The notes under the pieces were generated by a model that worked only from the letters and a program-made list of their open reading frames with translations, had not been told where the DNA came from and did no database searches. From positions 92,024,132-92,088,131 of the forward strand of contig CM060174.1 in the NCBI GenBank assembly GCA_030549775.1: a stretch of DNA of 64,000 nucleotides, read 5' to 3'. Shown piece by piece: positions 1 to 12,110 of this stretch; position 1 is the stretch's first letter; each line of letters opens with the position of its first letter. The DNA comes from Tamarix chinensis (Eukaryota > Streptophyta > Magnoliopsida > Caryophyllales > Tamaricaceae). The position numbers were made by a program, and so were the translations under genes.

Positions 1-458
1 TCAATTTACATTAAAAACACACCTTATGCATATCATATGCATGCCATAAAAATATCATATGATCATACCTCAACTCCACGTCGTACTGCATACATAATAG
101 TTATAAAAATACACACAAAATACATCATATTTCACATCACATGGCAAGCAAGATGTAAAACATATTATACACAAACGACCTTAGTTACACCCTTACTTAA
201 AACGTCATCGGTTTTTGAGCACGCTCCTATACCTCTTTAGGGTTTTGAGTGGTTTCACCTATATGAGGAAAAACTAGAATTAGGTTCCCTTCTACTAAAA
301 ATACTATTATTCATGAGCTTATTCTAAGACTAGGTTTTTAATAAAATAATATTATACTAATAATAACTATACGAAATACTACTAAAAAAAAATAATATTA
401 ATGTAATTTAAAACGGATGGTGATATAAGGACTTCTACCCGCCACCAAAATAATGCTA

Positions 459-502
<44 letters not shown>

Positions 503-2490
503 AATAATAATAATAATAATAATAATAATAGTAATAATAATAATAATAACTTAAGCCTAAATAATATAAGGAAGGGTTTTTGACCCTACCTCAAAATATG
601 ATAATAATAATAATAATAGTAGAAATAGTAATATTAATAATAAAAATAGGAGTATGCACACCATTAAAATAAAATAGGGCTTCGGCCTCCTTTAGATAGA
701 TAATAGTAATTATAAAATAATAATACTAATAATAATATTAATAATGATAATAAAACTTACAATAATACTAATAATAATAATAATTCAAAACTAATAACTT
801 AAATAATTTATACCTACCCTCGACCCTGTCAAGAAATGATATCATTAATATTAAGCCCAATAATAATAATAATAATAATAGAATAAGGGTTAAAAATTGA
901 AATAAAATAGAATAAGCTTAAATAAATAGGGGAGAAGGGCTAAGAGGGTCTAGGGTTTCACCTTGAGTCGACGGAGATAGGTGGCACCGGTGGTGGTGCA
1001 CGCCAGCAGCGACGGTGGCCGAAAAAGAGGTTAGAAAAGGAAAAAGTTGAAGTTTGAGAAGAAGAGGTGGAGAATGAAGGTGGAGGTTGAGGTGTTGGTG
1101 GTAGCCTAGGCTGAGAGGAGTCAAGTGAGGGTGGTGGTGCAACAAGTGGCAGCGGTGCACGACATCAGAGGTGGCCGCCGAAATGAAGAGAAAGAGAAAA
1201 TGAGAGAAGGAGAAGGAGAAAGGAGAAAAGAAGGGTATGGCTAGGTGGAGGAAGATTAGTAGAAACTTTTGGGTGGTGTAGGAGGCGGTGATAGCGGTGG
1301 ATGTGCTGGTGGACGGTGGCACGAGGGGTTGCGGTGTAAAAATTTGGCTTAATGGGCAGGGAACTTTGCATTGCTGTAGTGGTTCGTGCAAGAAGAATCG
1401 AGGGAGATGGGTGGTTTAGTTGGTTAGAGGGCGGTGCAGGGAAGACTTACATAGGCAGAGATGTCAGCGTAGTTGGCTGACGGTGGAGGAAAGGTCGTCT
1501 GAAGTCACGGTGGTGCATAAAGTAGGTTCTTAGGGTTTTGGGAAAAAAGTTTTGAAATCAACCAAACAAGGGGTATTTATAGAGTTTGGAGGGGAAGGTA
1601 GGGTTCTAAGGGTCGGGAGGAGATAATACAGGTAGGGTTTGGGGTAGCCGACGACGTCAATTAGCTGGCACAAATTTAGGTCGGGGTCGACTTTTCGTGT
1701 AGGAAAAGGAGAGTTTTTCACGAAAGATAAGAGAACTGGGTTAGGTTAGGCTAATTTATGATTTAAGGGAAAGAGAAAGAGAAGGGAAACAGTCGATCAA
1801 GTCAAGCGTAGCCAGCGACTCCATTTTCGGAGGCAACGGAGCTATAGGTCGACCGCGGAGGAAGAAGGAGGAAGAAGAAGGTGAACCGGCCGGCTAGGGG
1901 AAAAAGAAAGAAAGAAAAAAGAAGGGAGAATCGGGCCGGTCGGCAAAGGTTATAAAAGTTTAAACGGAACACGGCGTTCCATGGGGAAAAGGCGCAATAT
2001 GTAGCGCTTCGGTTTCTGAAGGAAGAAAAGAAAAGAATAGAGGATGGGTTGCGGAAGAGAGGAAAGAAAAAGGAGAGATTGGGCTGCGATAGGCCCAATC
2101 AGAAGGAAGAAGAAAAAGAAAGAAAAGAAAAAGAAAGAAAAGGAAGAAGGGAAAAGGAAAAGGAAAAGGGGAAAAGGAAAAAATTAGGTAGGTTGGGTCA
2201 CTTAAATTAGTTAGAATATTTTGGTTATTTAAAATAAAAATATTTAAATAAAATAATATTTAATTTCCTTTTTAGGCTAATTTAGGGTTTTTAAACATTT
2301 TTTTTTCCAAAATTCCTTTTTAATTAGCAAAATACCAAAATTTCCCTTATAATAAATATTTATAAATTCTTTCTTAATTTTCCCTAAATAAATTCTTCCC
2401 ATTCCAATAAAAATAATTAATTAATATAATTCCCTAATAAATCCTTATTTAATTACACTTCTTAAAATAAATATTTTTGGGGCATTTCAA
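1..2490 (-). mobile_element. Partial LTR-like element related to the A-E family
   Basis: The stretch resembles the right-hand part of element A: an AT-rich lead-in with CATGCATA-type motifs, then a purine-rich block (about 920-2200) with GGTGGTGG and GAGGAG runs, then an AT-rich tail ending near TTTTTGGGGCATTTCA (about 2472-2487). That tail is comparable to the TTTTTGGGGGATTACA end of A. The left end lies outside the window. Frames open in the purine-rich block are low-complexity and are not called as genes. Membership rests on layout and the terminal resemblance, not on an alignment, so it is moderate at best. Confidence 0.4.
459..550. repeat. (GAT)n/(AAT)n compound microsatellite
   Basis: An uninterrupted GAT run of about 14 units passes into AAT units, followed by further broken AAT stretches to about 880. 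It lies inside the partial LTR-like element. Confidence 0.95.
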
Positions 2491-5160
2491 CTTAAGACCT
2501 TTCTAAGTCTTAGGTTATCTTATAAAGTTGTTTGAGCATTATACTTTTGGTTTTAATCTCTTGAAATATTTTAAAATATTCCCTAAAGTTTGTTTGATAT
2601 AAATTCCTTGTTGATTATAAATCTAAAATTCTTTTAAAAGTATTTTTAAACATATTTGGTTTTAGTCGAAATCAGTTAACTAGTCTCACAACTGATTGAT
2701 TAATTTGTTTCAAAACCAGAATTTTATACTTTTAAAAACTTATAATTTGATCGACTAGTTGTAAAACCAAAGGATTGGTTACTGTATACTTTCATTCCTA
2801 AAAAAAAGGTTTTGCCTCTCGTTGAATATTTTGACTGGTTTCACCCAATTAATTGACTGATTTACCTAACTAATTTGACTAACTAGACTATGGATATTAT
2901 TTCTATAGAAACCCATTTTGTCTCTTTTTGAACATTCCAAATGGTTTCATCAAACCGATCAGATAGTTTGACCAACTAGGCTAAGGGTTGAGGTACAATG
3001 CTAAATGGTTTCTACCTAAGGACTAAGCTGATTGACCGGTTTGAGCAAACACATCAAATGATCAGCATAACATGTCGATTGGTTAACCAAACCATGCAAT
3101 TGTCTATATATTTTCAAAGGACAAAAAATGTTTAGCATGAAACTAATCGACTGATTCTAATAATCAATTGGCTAGTTTATGCAATGGTAATATTTTAACA
3201 TCAAGTTTGAACATAATCACTCATTTAGTTTTACCATCCATCAACATGTTATGGAAACTGATTAACGGGTGCCTTGATTCAATCAACTAGTTAAGAGTAA
3301 ATACCAAAATTTCTTCCCATTGCTTTGCAATGGATATATGATTTTTTTTTTTATACTCCGACGACTACATTGTTGAGCATAAGTATAGAAGTAGAATAAA
3401 AAACAGCTTTTGAGCTCTAAATTAATTGTACAACTTAATTCTTTACTCTTACTTGCAATTAATTCTCAACTACTCATTTTCATATTCATCTCAAGTTGAG
3501 ATATTTTCAAAAGTGTTAGTGTTCACTTTACTTATCTAGAATTTGGTATTTGATTGTGATATCTAAATACTTCTAGCTATATTACACTCACAAATTATTC
3601 CTTCAATTTCATATTTATATCAATTGTAAGATACTTTATAATCAACCACAACCCTCCTTAAAACTCGTTACATTGAGGTTGTGTGTTCCCTAACATTCCC
3701 GATATAGGTTATTGGATTAATAGATCCATAAATCAAGAAGATGGCTAGGTTAATTTGTAAATTAGTTTCTAAAAGGTCATTGAGATAGTAGGCTAATAAA
3801 CCAAGAGATGAGTTATCATCAATAAAACACATAGGATATTCAAAATTCAGAAGGCAAACCCTTTTGGTAGTAGATGTAAAGAAACTCTATTCTCAAACCA
3901 CTATATATTGTGTGTCAAGATTTGAATTTATTATTACAATTATTAATACTATATTCACTTCCCTCTAGGGTTCTTTTAATTAGTATTGCACATGGAATGA
4001 TGGTCACACGAGAACATGTCGAGACCAAAACCTCTAATCATGTGACAAGTTGTCGCATTAGTCAACAAGAATTTTGTTGTGTTTGCAAGTGTACCCTAAT
4101 GGTAATGTGAGTACGTAAATAGTGGAATCAAGATAAGGGAGGCTTGACTTCATTAGAATGAAATGTGTGGGTCATATGTGCTACATAAATTAGTTGTTAA
4201 GAGTCATGCAAAAATATGATATTGAGTGCACATGTTAAGTCCTTGTAAAGGGGGTTAGATATGATGCAAAAAGTTATGGTTAGATGTGAGATGCAAATTG
4301 GTTCTCAATCTTTTCTATGTTACACATGTTGTTTATGTCATATTTCTTCAACATTGGGTAAACAATGAAAGACTATCACATGGATAATGTCTAAGGTGTA
4401 GGGAAATGATGCAAAAATGCCTTTATTTTCTAAGGGTTATTAACGTTAATATCATATCTAAGATACAACTTGATTTCCATTCCATACATTTCTTTGTATT
4501 TTTATTATGGGATGTTGTACATATTCGACATAGATCTCAATATGATTGCATACATAATGTTGGCACCAGTAGGTGACATTGAGGCTTGAATCTTAGAGCA
4601 TATGGCATTACACTAGAATTAGAGAGGTAACATTAGGACTATTCATGTGATCTGATATTTGATGAACCAAACTGATTTAAATTAATATTATATGAAAAAA
4701 ATAACTTATCTAATAAAAAAATCTTATCAAATAACTAATATGGTAAAAAAAAGTCAAACAAATCAAATATTCTATACAAAAATACAAATAATATTGATTG
4801 TAATAAATTGTATAATTTTATGTATGTGTGTGTATGCGCCACAATATACTATATATTAGGCTACTTATATTGTTTATTATTGGAATAATTTTTCATATTT
4901 TTGTTACATATTTGGATAATATTAGAGATCTAAAATTATTAGTTTGTTACTTTCTCCCTTTCACAAAATAGGAAACTTTTAGCTTGGGTACACATATTAA
5001 TAAATAATAAATATAAGAAAATAAAATGTCTAAAATGATCAACATACCCTCATATAAATATGCTTTGAAAATTTGTTAATAAATAATAAATGAGAAAGTA
5101 GAGGGTATAGTAGAAAATGTAGCATTTAGTTCATATGAATTTTCATAATATGAGTTATTG
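2491..5160. other. AT-rich intergenic DNA with a diffuse GACTGATT/GACTAGTT repeat
   Basis: No gene was found. Between about 2640 and 3330, motifs such as GACTGATT, GACTAGTT, GACCGGTT and GACTGGTT recur every few tens of bases in both orientations. Such runs occur in noncoding parts of plant LTR retrotransposons, but I see no coding domain or clear LTR boundary. From 3331 to 5160 I see only AT-rich sequence without a supported feature. Confidence 0.45.
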
Positions 5161-6260
5161 ACCTTCACAAACTGACCTGCAAATATACCGGGTCGATGCA
5201 TCAATCAAGGTCTATCCCATAGGGATTATGAGCGACCACTATAACAACATAGGGGAATTAACTATGCCTAGTACAAAGAAAAAATAACAAAAAAGTGAAT
5301 AAAGACAAGGGATATCAATATAAGTAATAGAAACAACTATTGAACAAATTAAGTCATACAAAGAAAAAGTTCAAGGTTCTATGTCATTATCCCCAATCCT
5401 TCACACAATTGTTCATCACACCCCAACTGAACTAAGACCATAATTAATCATGTCAATGAGGATGGGAAGTGTTGTGCATTCTCAAGCCACATCTACCTTA
5501 TTGTACAACTATGACCCTAAGTATCTCTAGCTTAGGGTCTAATAGAGCACAATCCATTAATGCCTAAAATTTTCCTCCTTTGCCATTGTAGCTATATAAT
5601 CTATTGTCTCTCAGCCTAAAATTTGACCCTAATTGTGCTATTGGGTCTAATGATGGATTATCTCTTGATCTCATCTGCATTTCCCACACTAAATGACAAA
5701 ATCCGTCTGGAATCCCATCACACCGTCACTCAAACAACAACACAACACATGGATTATGAAAAAAATCAACTAAGACGATAAAACTCAACACATTTGAATC
5801 TGCGAAAAGTATTCCCTTCACTCTAGCACCAAAAAAATAGCCTAACATGTTAATAATAGGAAAATTAGAATTTAGTAAGAATTTCATGAGCAAGAATAAA
5901 GTAAAACGATACTTACATACGCTTGAAGATTAATAACTCAAACAATCATATATATATATATATAGAGAGAGAGAGGAAATTTCAAAGAAGTAAAAAAGAA
6001 GAAGAAGAGAGATAAAGTATGGCGGTTGCCACCTAAATTAGGAAAGTAAAAACTACTAAAAACTTACACCCCCAAATCTGACTAAACATTCTTTTTTTTA
6101 GCGCATCTACAGATATATAATTTTATCATTGTAGGGTTGGCATAGGTGTGTCATTCAACATGGGCATCCCATGTTGTCATGGAAAAATATGACCATGTCG
6201 ATTCATATGACTTGTCCATGATGACCTGTTGTTGTGTCGTTTTGCCTCTTTTTTAGCTAA
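5161..6260. mobile_element. Probable noncoding remnant of an LTR retrotransposon
   Basis: The start (ACCTGCAAATATACCGGGTC, then TCTATCCCATAGGGATTATG) resembles noncoding segments of plant Ty3/gypsy elements, and the end (about 6120-6245) has repeated CATGTTGTCATGG/CATGTCGATTCATATG-type wording also seen in such LTRs. No protein domain is present. A TA/GA microsatellite lies at about 5949-5977. The assignment is from recalled sequence style only and is weak. Confidence 0.3.
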
Positions 6261-6800
6261 TCTTTACTCCTTTTAGCTCCATCTTCATTCCAAAACAAAT
6301 CTTTACCTCTTTTCTTACTTTCCCTCTAGTTATATACAAGAAATCCAACCAATGAATAGTAATAAAAACTATAATAAATCAATTTAAGCATGATTGAAAC
6401 ATAATTGATTATCTAGACCTTAGAAAAATCATGCAAAATCATTGCTATCACTTGTATTTTGAAACAAGTTTTGACATAAAAAAAAGTGATTGATCTTTTG
6501 AGTATTATATAATTTAGGAGAGAGATGAAATCATTATCATGCAGTGATATCATTTCCATTTGCTACTCTAATCAAGCTGGTTCAAGTCATATTAATTTAT
6601 ATATAACTCATCTATTTGTATAATTTTTTATTTGATCAAAAGTTCAAATGTCTAAAAAAAATTGTTAGACAATCAAATTTGTTTACTAGATATCCAATTC
6701 ATAAACACTTCTAAGTAGCATGGTGAATGAATAGAGAACTACATACCCACCAATCAAGTTAAAATAAAGCATGACAACTAGATTCAAGAGACCATTTATT
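6261..6800. other. AT-rich spacer, nothing recognised
   Basis: No open frame, structural RNA or repeat boundary can be supported here. Confidence 0.5.
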
Positions 6801-6825
6801 GCTAATCGTAACAATGTAAAACATC

Positions 6826-8420
6826 ATGAAATACACCTCTAGATAAAGGAGGAATTAGTAATAGAAGTGAAGTGTCTTTAAGATATTTGACCTTCAAAAT
6901 ACAACCGCATATAGCACCCCCAAAGATTAAAGAAATTTCTAGACAAATAACATTGACTTGTGGCCTTATTCATGGTGGGAATTTTTTTAAGACCAAGACC
7001 TCTTTTATATTTGCTTTAGTAGATGTGATTCCATAAAATCATATGTAAGTTACGTTGTACCTCCCTATCGATCCATATATAAGAAATTTTGATTTAATAT
7101 AAGAAATATGAATATTTGGTTAATAAAGTAGTGGCTAGAGAAGTAGGGCAAGTATAACATTTTTTCTACTTTCATAGGGAGTTTGGTTGTTTGCATATGC
7201 TAAAAGGAAACCGTAGATGAGAAATTGAGAATGAATGATCGATCAAAGTCACACAACCTACAGGCAACAAGTGTTTAGGCTATTAGCTACTCTGACATTG
7301 CTATATTCTAGATAAAATATGAGAATAACAATCCTTTGTAGCTCTTATCAAGTGTTATTCCATCTCTATGTAAGTCTATATGTATTAAAGGATGAAAAAT
7401 ATGGCATATTAAGATGCTTGAAATATCATTAGTTAAATGCACGAATAATTATGGGAGAAATTGAGGATTTATTAAAATTAACAAAAGTCTTAAAGTTGTA
7501 TTAAATGATCCCTGAACTGAAGTAAATATGAAAATATTGAGAAAAAAGAATAAAGTCTTTGACTAAGAAAATATGGGAGAGAAGAGGGTTGCTGGACGAA
7601 ACTGGGATTGGTTTCCAACTTTTTTTGCTAACCAATTAATTTAATAAGATAGGCAAACCAATTCATACATAATATAAATATATATGGTGAAATGGGATTG
7701 ATGAGTACCATAGGAGCGGTTGAAACAATATGCGAACTCAACATATTGAGAGAGTTGAATGGATCTTATAGTTATATTGATATAAAACATACTACTTCTT
7801 CCGTTTCTAAAATAAAGTTCTTTTAGTAAATTATACACTATTATATGAGATAATGAATGAACCCCTAATATAATAATTATATCATTCATTGGAAAATAAT
7901 ATAATAACTAGTGCTTAGAAGAATAAAGAGAGAAAAAAGGGTAAAAATAGAAAATATGTATTGACTTTTTTTAAGAACTTTCTTTTTGGAATGAAATTTT
8001 TTTACTTAAAAGAGCCTTCTTTTAGAAATAGAGGGAATAATATGATTGAAGTGTGATGGGAACCAAAACAAGATTTTAATTGATGGAGCTAATGTCAATG
8101 AATCAAATGCCTCTTCTAGATCAATCTCAAGTAGAATGAATCCTTTATGAAGAATGTTATGTATGAATTTGTGGTTTATAATAATGTTGTCTTTTATGTG
8201 ATGTTGAGGAAGATAGCTAGATGATTCTCATAAACACCAACATATATTGTAAGTTGAGGACTTTAATGACCCATTGGATATGCCCACTGGATGGAAGTTT
8301 CTAATATTAGTAAGGTTGTTAATCTTGGTGATTAGATGTGAAAAGGTATCATGAAATGAAATAGGGAAAGTGTCAAAATCTAGGATGTGTTGTTGGGGCT
8401 AATAATGAGTTAAATCAAGT
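6826..8420 (-). pseudogene. Eroded LINE reverse transcriptase fragment
   Basis: Translating the minus strand from about 8350 downwards gives LITKINNLTNIRNFHP, equivalent to the LIPK...FRPISL motif of plant L1-type reverse transcriptases. After a frame shift comes a stretch ending LLEIDLEEAFDSL (about 8090-8130), equivalent to the conserved KIDLEKAYDRL box. Further down (about 7000 to 6830) the minus strand reads GGLGLKKF and later ILKVKYLKDTSLL, the GGLG...KAKY segment that precedes the zf-RVT domain in these proteins. Stops and shifts interrupt every part, so it cannot be functional. A MITE (7795-8037) is inserted between the two halves. Identification is from motif recognition. Confidence 0.7.
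7795..8037. mobile_element. Stowaway-like MITE
   Basis: A 243-bp AT-rich element is flanked by TA on both sides (7793-7794 and 8038-8039). The left end reads CTTCTTCCGTTTCTAAAATA. The reverse complement of the right end reads TTCCCTCTATTTCTAAAAGA, and the match continues inward with CTCTTTTA. These ends resemble the CTCCCTCCGT(C/T)C-type termini of Stowaway (Tc1/mariner) MITEs. It has no coding capacity. Confidence 0.75.
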
Positions 8421-8439
8421 GGGGTCCTCCTTATTTAAA

Positions 8440-9240
8440 CTTAGCTTAGTTGTAAATTGAGTTGAGTTGAGTTGGCTTGTTTACTAGATAAACTAAAATA
8501 TTGTTGTTCAAGATTGACTCGTTTATTAACCGAGTTGAGATAAGTCAGTTCAAAGTTGATAATCAACTTAATTTGTATATACATTTTTTTTATCTACATG
8601 CAAGTAAGCTCTAAATTATTTGAGTTGTTTTTAATTCATTTCATTATAAATTATTGACACAATTTATATATGCACATCTTTTTTTATTGACCATAAGATT
8701 ATTATAAGAAATATTATATTCTTATCTCCATCATAATTGATTATTTTATATATCACATAACACTTATTTTAAAACATATGAACCTCTAACAAACATCTCA
8801 ATGGACCTTAAACAAGTTTAGAAATGATCATCAATTAATCTTCTAAATGAGCACATAAACAAGTTGGCTCACAAACAAATGAGTCGGGCATGCCCCAATT
8901 TTTAAACGAGCCTAAAAAAATAAGACTTGAGTTATATTTATTTAACTAAATGAATGAGTCAAACCAAATATTTTATTTTTCAATCTAAGTTAAGTTGACT
9001 CTACTTATTAACAACCCCTCGTGTTATATTTTACTTTCCATGGCCGAACAATAACCGGCCAAAAGCGTTGATATAAAACTAAGGGGAATCCATCAGACCC
9101 AAGGTACTTACAAGTAAACCTTTTACAAACATTTAAATGAGTATTTAACAACTTTTAATCAAGTATATGAATGAGTCAACTCTTGAACAAATGAGTTGGT
9201 TTACCTCAACTTAGGTTCAAATCAACTAAGGGTTCGTTTC
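8440..9240. repeat. Degenerate ACTCGTTTATTAACCGAGTT-type repeat
   Basis: Several diverged segments repeat GAGTTGAGTTGGCTTGTTTAC, GACTCGTTTATTAACCGAGT, AAACAAGTTGGCTCACAAAC and AATGAGTTGGTTTACCTCAA, partly as inverted copies. This resembles a widespread plant noncoding repeat with GCTCGTTTATTAAACGAGC cores. Ends and class could not be fixed, and no gene is present. Confidence 0.4.
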
Positions 9241-9365
9241 AAATTTAGTTTTTAGGTTTCGATTTTGAAAGAAAAAAATAAAACTATTTTTTGTTTTCAG
9301 TAATATTGTTTCTAAAATTAGTTTTTGGTTTCTATAATATGTTTTTATTTAAGAGACCACCACCA

Positions 9366-9403
<38 letters not shown>
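9366..9403. repeat. (AAT)n microsatellite
   Basis: About 12 AAT units, followed by a looser AAC/AAT/AGC-rich stretch to about 9490. It creates an asparagine-rich open frame that is not a gene. Confidence 0.9.
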
Positions 9404-9490
9404 GATGAACATTAATTATAACAATGACACTGACGATAATAACAATAGCAGCAATAGTAGCAGTAACAACAACTATAACTTAAATAGTTA

Positions 9491-12110
9491 ATGGAACCAA
9501 GGTTGTATAGAAAGACGGACAAAATATTAGATAACTGGAACAACGGACAAAAATGTTCGGAAATGACAAAATACACACACAAATTGTATTAACTGAAATA
9601 TTTTTAGTCTACGAACCGCAAACATGATTGATTATATGTTTATAACCACATTATGATAATAAATATTGTACTATCATTAGTCATGTATTCACACAACACA
9701 TGCTGCACACAACATTAGTAGTAGGTAAGTTCCACCCCCCCCTCTTCTTAAAAGCATATCCAAATGAGTCGCTTTGGGTCAAAAATTTTGCTTGAGGACA
9801 AGAAAATGGCAGGGAATACTAGGACATAACTCCACTATCATATAGGTTTTCGGAACAACTAGGAAATGCACGGCATCACCCAACTGCCGTCATGCAACAT
9901 AGTTTCCAACCCTACTAATCTGGACGATAAGTATAGAACACCGTACATATTACCACAATTAGCATAGAAATGTAACAATACCCAAAAATTGAGGGGGCTG
10001 ATTTGACCCTGGTATCTCTAATACCTATGAGGGCGCCATTAGTCATCCTCAATCAACGCCATCAATACAAATCAAATGAAAAGGACCTTTATCTATATAT
10101 ATGTCGGAGAAGATAATGAAAAGCAGCCATCCTAACTGACCTCGTCATTGCCAGCGAACAAACAGCTACAATAGTTAAATAGTATTTAGACTTTCGGGAA
10201 GACTAATGCGAGAAAATCGTGTGAGAGCATACTCCACCATTGAGTATTAGAATTGGCGATCAAATAATTTTAATCATTTGTACCATCATGGAGACCGCAA
10301 CTTTCTGTTTCTGATTTATATTGTCACGTACAGCCTATCACTTGCTCAGCACCATACTAAAAGCAAACCATTAATCAAAATAGCCTACCAACCGTCTATT
10401 AATCAATTACCACAAAGAAAAGGCCACCTTTATATTATATTGTTAATTGCGTAACCTTCCATACCATGCCTGCTCTTTGTGTCTGGTTTTGGTTCTTTTA
10501 GGGAGAAAAAAAAAAGAAAAAAGAAAAGCTTGTTTTTGTTTGGTAGATGCCATCATAATATCGACTTAGACACCAGTGTTCTACTTCAAGTACGTAAATA
10601 TGGACAGAAAAATAGGGATGAAAAAAATAAAAATAAAAATCTATTTAAATTATAAAGTATATTTATGTATAATTTAGTAGAACTAGAACATAAATACGTT
10701 AACAAAAAAATATTTGTAAAACGAAGATAGTGGAACAAATAAATTTTTTTCGTACGTTAATGATGTCATGTGACATTTTTGTGGGGGTAATAGTTGTCCA
10801 TTAAATTCCACCGACAAAAAAAATATAAAAAAAAATGCTAATACTATATTTAAGGATAAAAAAGTAAGTAACTATTCAGAAAGTAGAACTTACTTGGATT
10901 TATCTAAATAAGTCATTTTCGAAGGAAGTGCATATAAAATAAGGTTAAAAGAAAGTAGAACTTATATTTAGTTTTTACTTTTTACTAACCAAACAAACTA
11001 TTTTTTATTCCTCTTTTAGCTGTTTCTCTTATTCTATGGCGCTTTTTTCCATTATTTTAGTATATCATTTTTTAAGGATAAGAATGACAAAGAAGTTTTT
11101 ATTCCTCCTTTGTTATTTTATCCATCTCCAATCCTTCAGAGGTCTAAATGTACATATTTAGATTATTGTTGTGTTATTCACGGAAAATAAACAACTACAA
11201 TTACACCAAAGTCATGCCAAAATTCACTCCCAATACTGTAGCATAACAATAAAGATAAGCTTCGTTTTTTCCATCTATCTTTTTTTATTGTCATCATTTA
11301 CTAACACGTTTTACCCTCGTGTTTCAAAATCATTGTAACTACCAGAATCAACTACCGCTCTAGATCAACAACCCCACACCACAACAAAAGATTGAGAAGA
11401 AAGTGCTGCAATTATGCCGAAATGGAAAAACAAGAGGATTCCTTTTCCCGTCATGTCACCGAAAGAATATAAGCGTATATTAAGAGCACAGTAGCTTGGA
11501 ATCTAAGGCAAAGCATCCAAAGACGGCTTTTTTGTTACAAACTCTTAACAATCTGGTATTCATTATTTGTTTTTTCCACTAGGGACACGAGTGGATGTAC
11601 ACAAAGAGGTGGGGGGGGTGTGGAACCAGTCGGATGAGAATTGATCCCCAAGCATAACAATCAGTTGGGACATGGGAGTATAATCATCCATAGATTGAAA
11701 ACGAAACGTTTTCCCAATTGGCCTATCAGTATACATCTGCTATAAAACATAGAAGTTCAAGCAGCCCTAGAGTCAAAATACTAAGCTTCATCCGCAAGGA
11801 GACCGGACAAGCTATGAACAAAATCACCAGTGGAAATTTGCACATCTACAACAAAGGATAGAGAGAAACCTATGATGGTAATAACAGATAATTGGAACAA
11901 GAGATAAATACACCTCAAAATTCTACAAACAACTAAATGTTATTATACAAGGGCAGAAAAAGACTCCCCCGGGCTTCGCACACACCAATAATCTATGCAT
12001 TGCACACTTGAGACCGAGAAACTAAAACATCATGATAAGAATAATACACAATTTACCAGAAAAACAAGTGTTTAAAGATGATACAAACTAGCAGTGACTA
12101 ATTTATTTCC
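9491..12110. other. Intergenic region and 3' flank of the EF-hand/TPR gene
   Basis: No gene was found. The part from about 9500 to 10450 is less AT-rich than its surroundings but has no open frame of note. From about 11500 to 12110 the sequence is adjacent to the stop codon of the minus-strand EF-hand/TPR gene and probably includes its 3' UTR. No poly(A) site can be fixed. Confidence 0.5.

Noticed and set aside
9291..9491. Asparagine-rich 66-codon open frame
   Set aside because: Produced by an AAT/AAC microsatellite; no gene structure around it.
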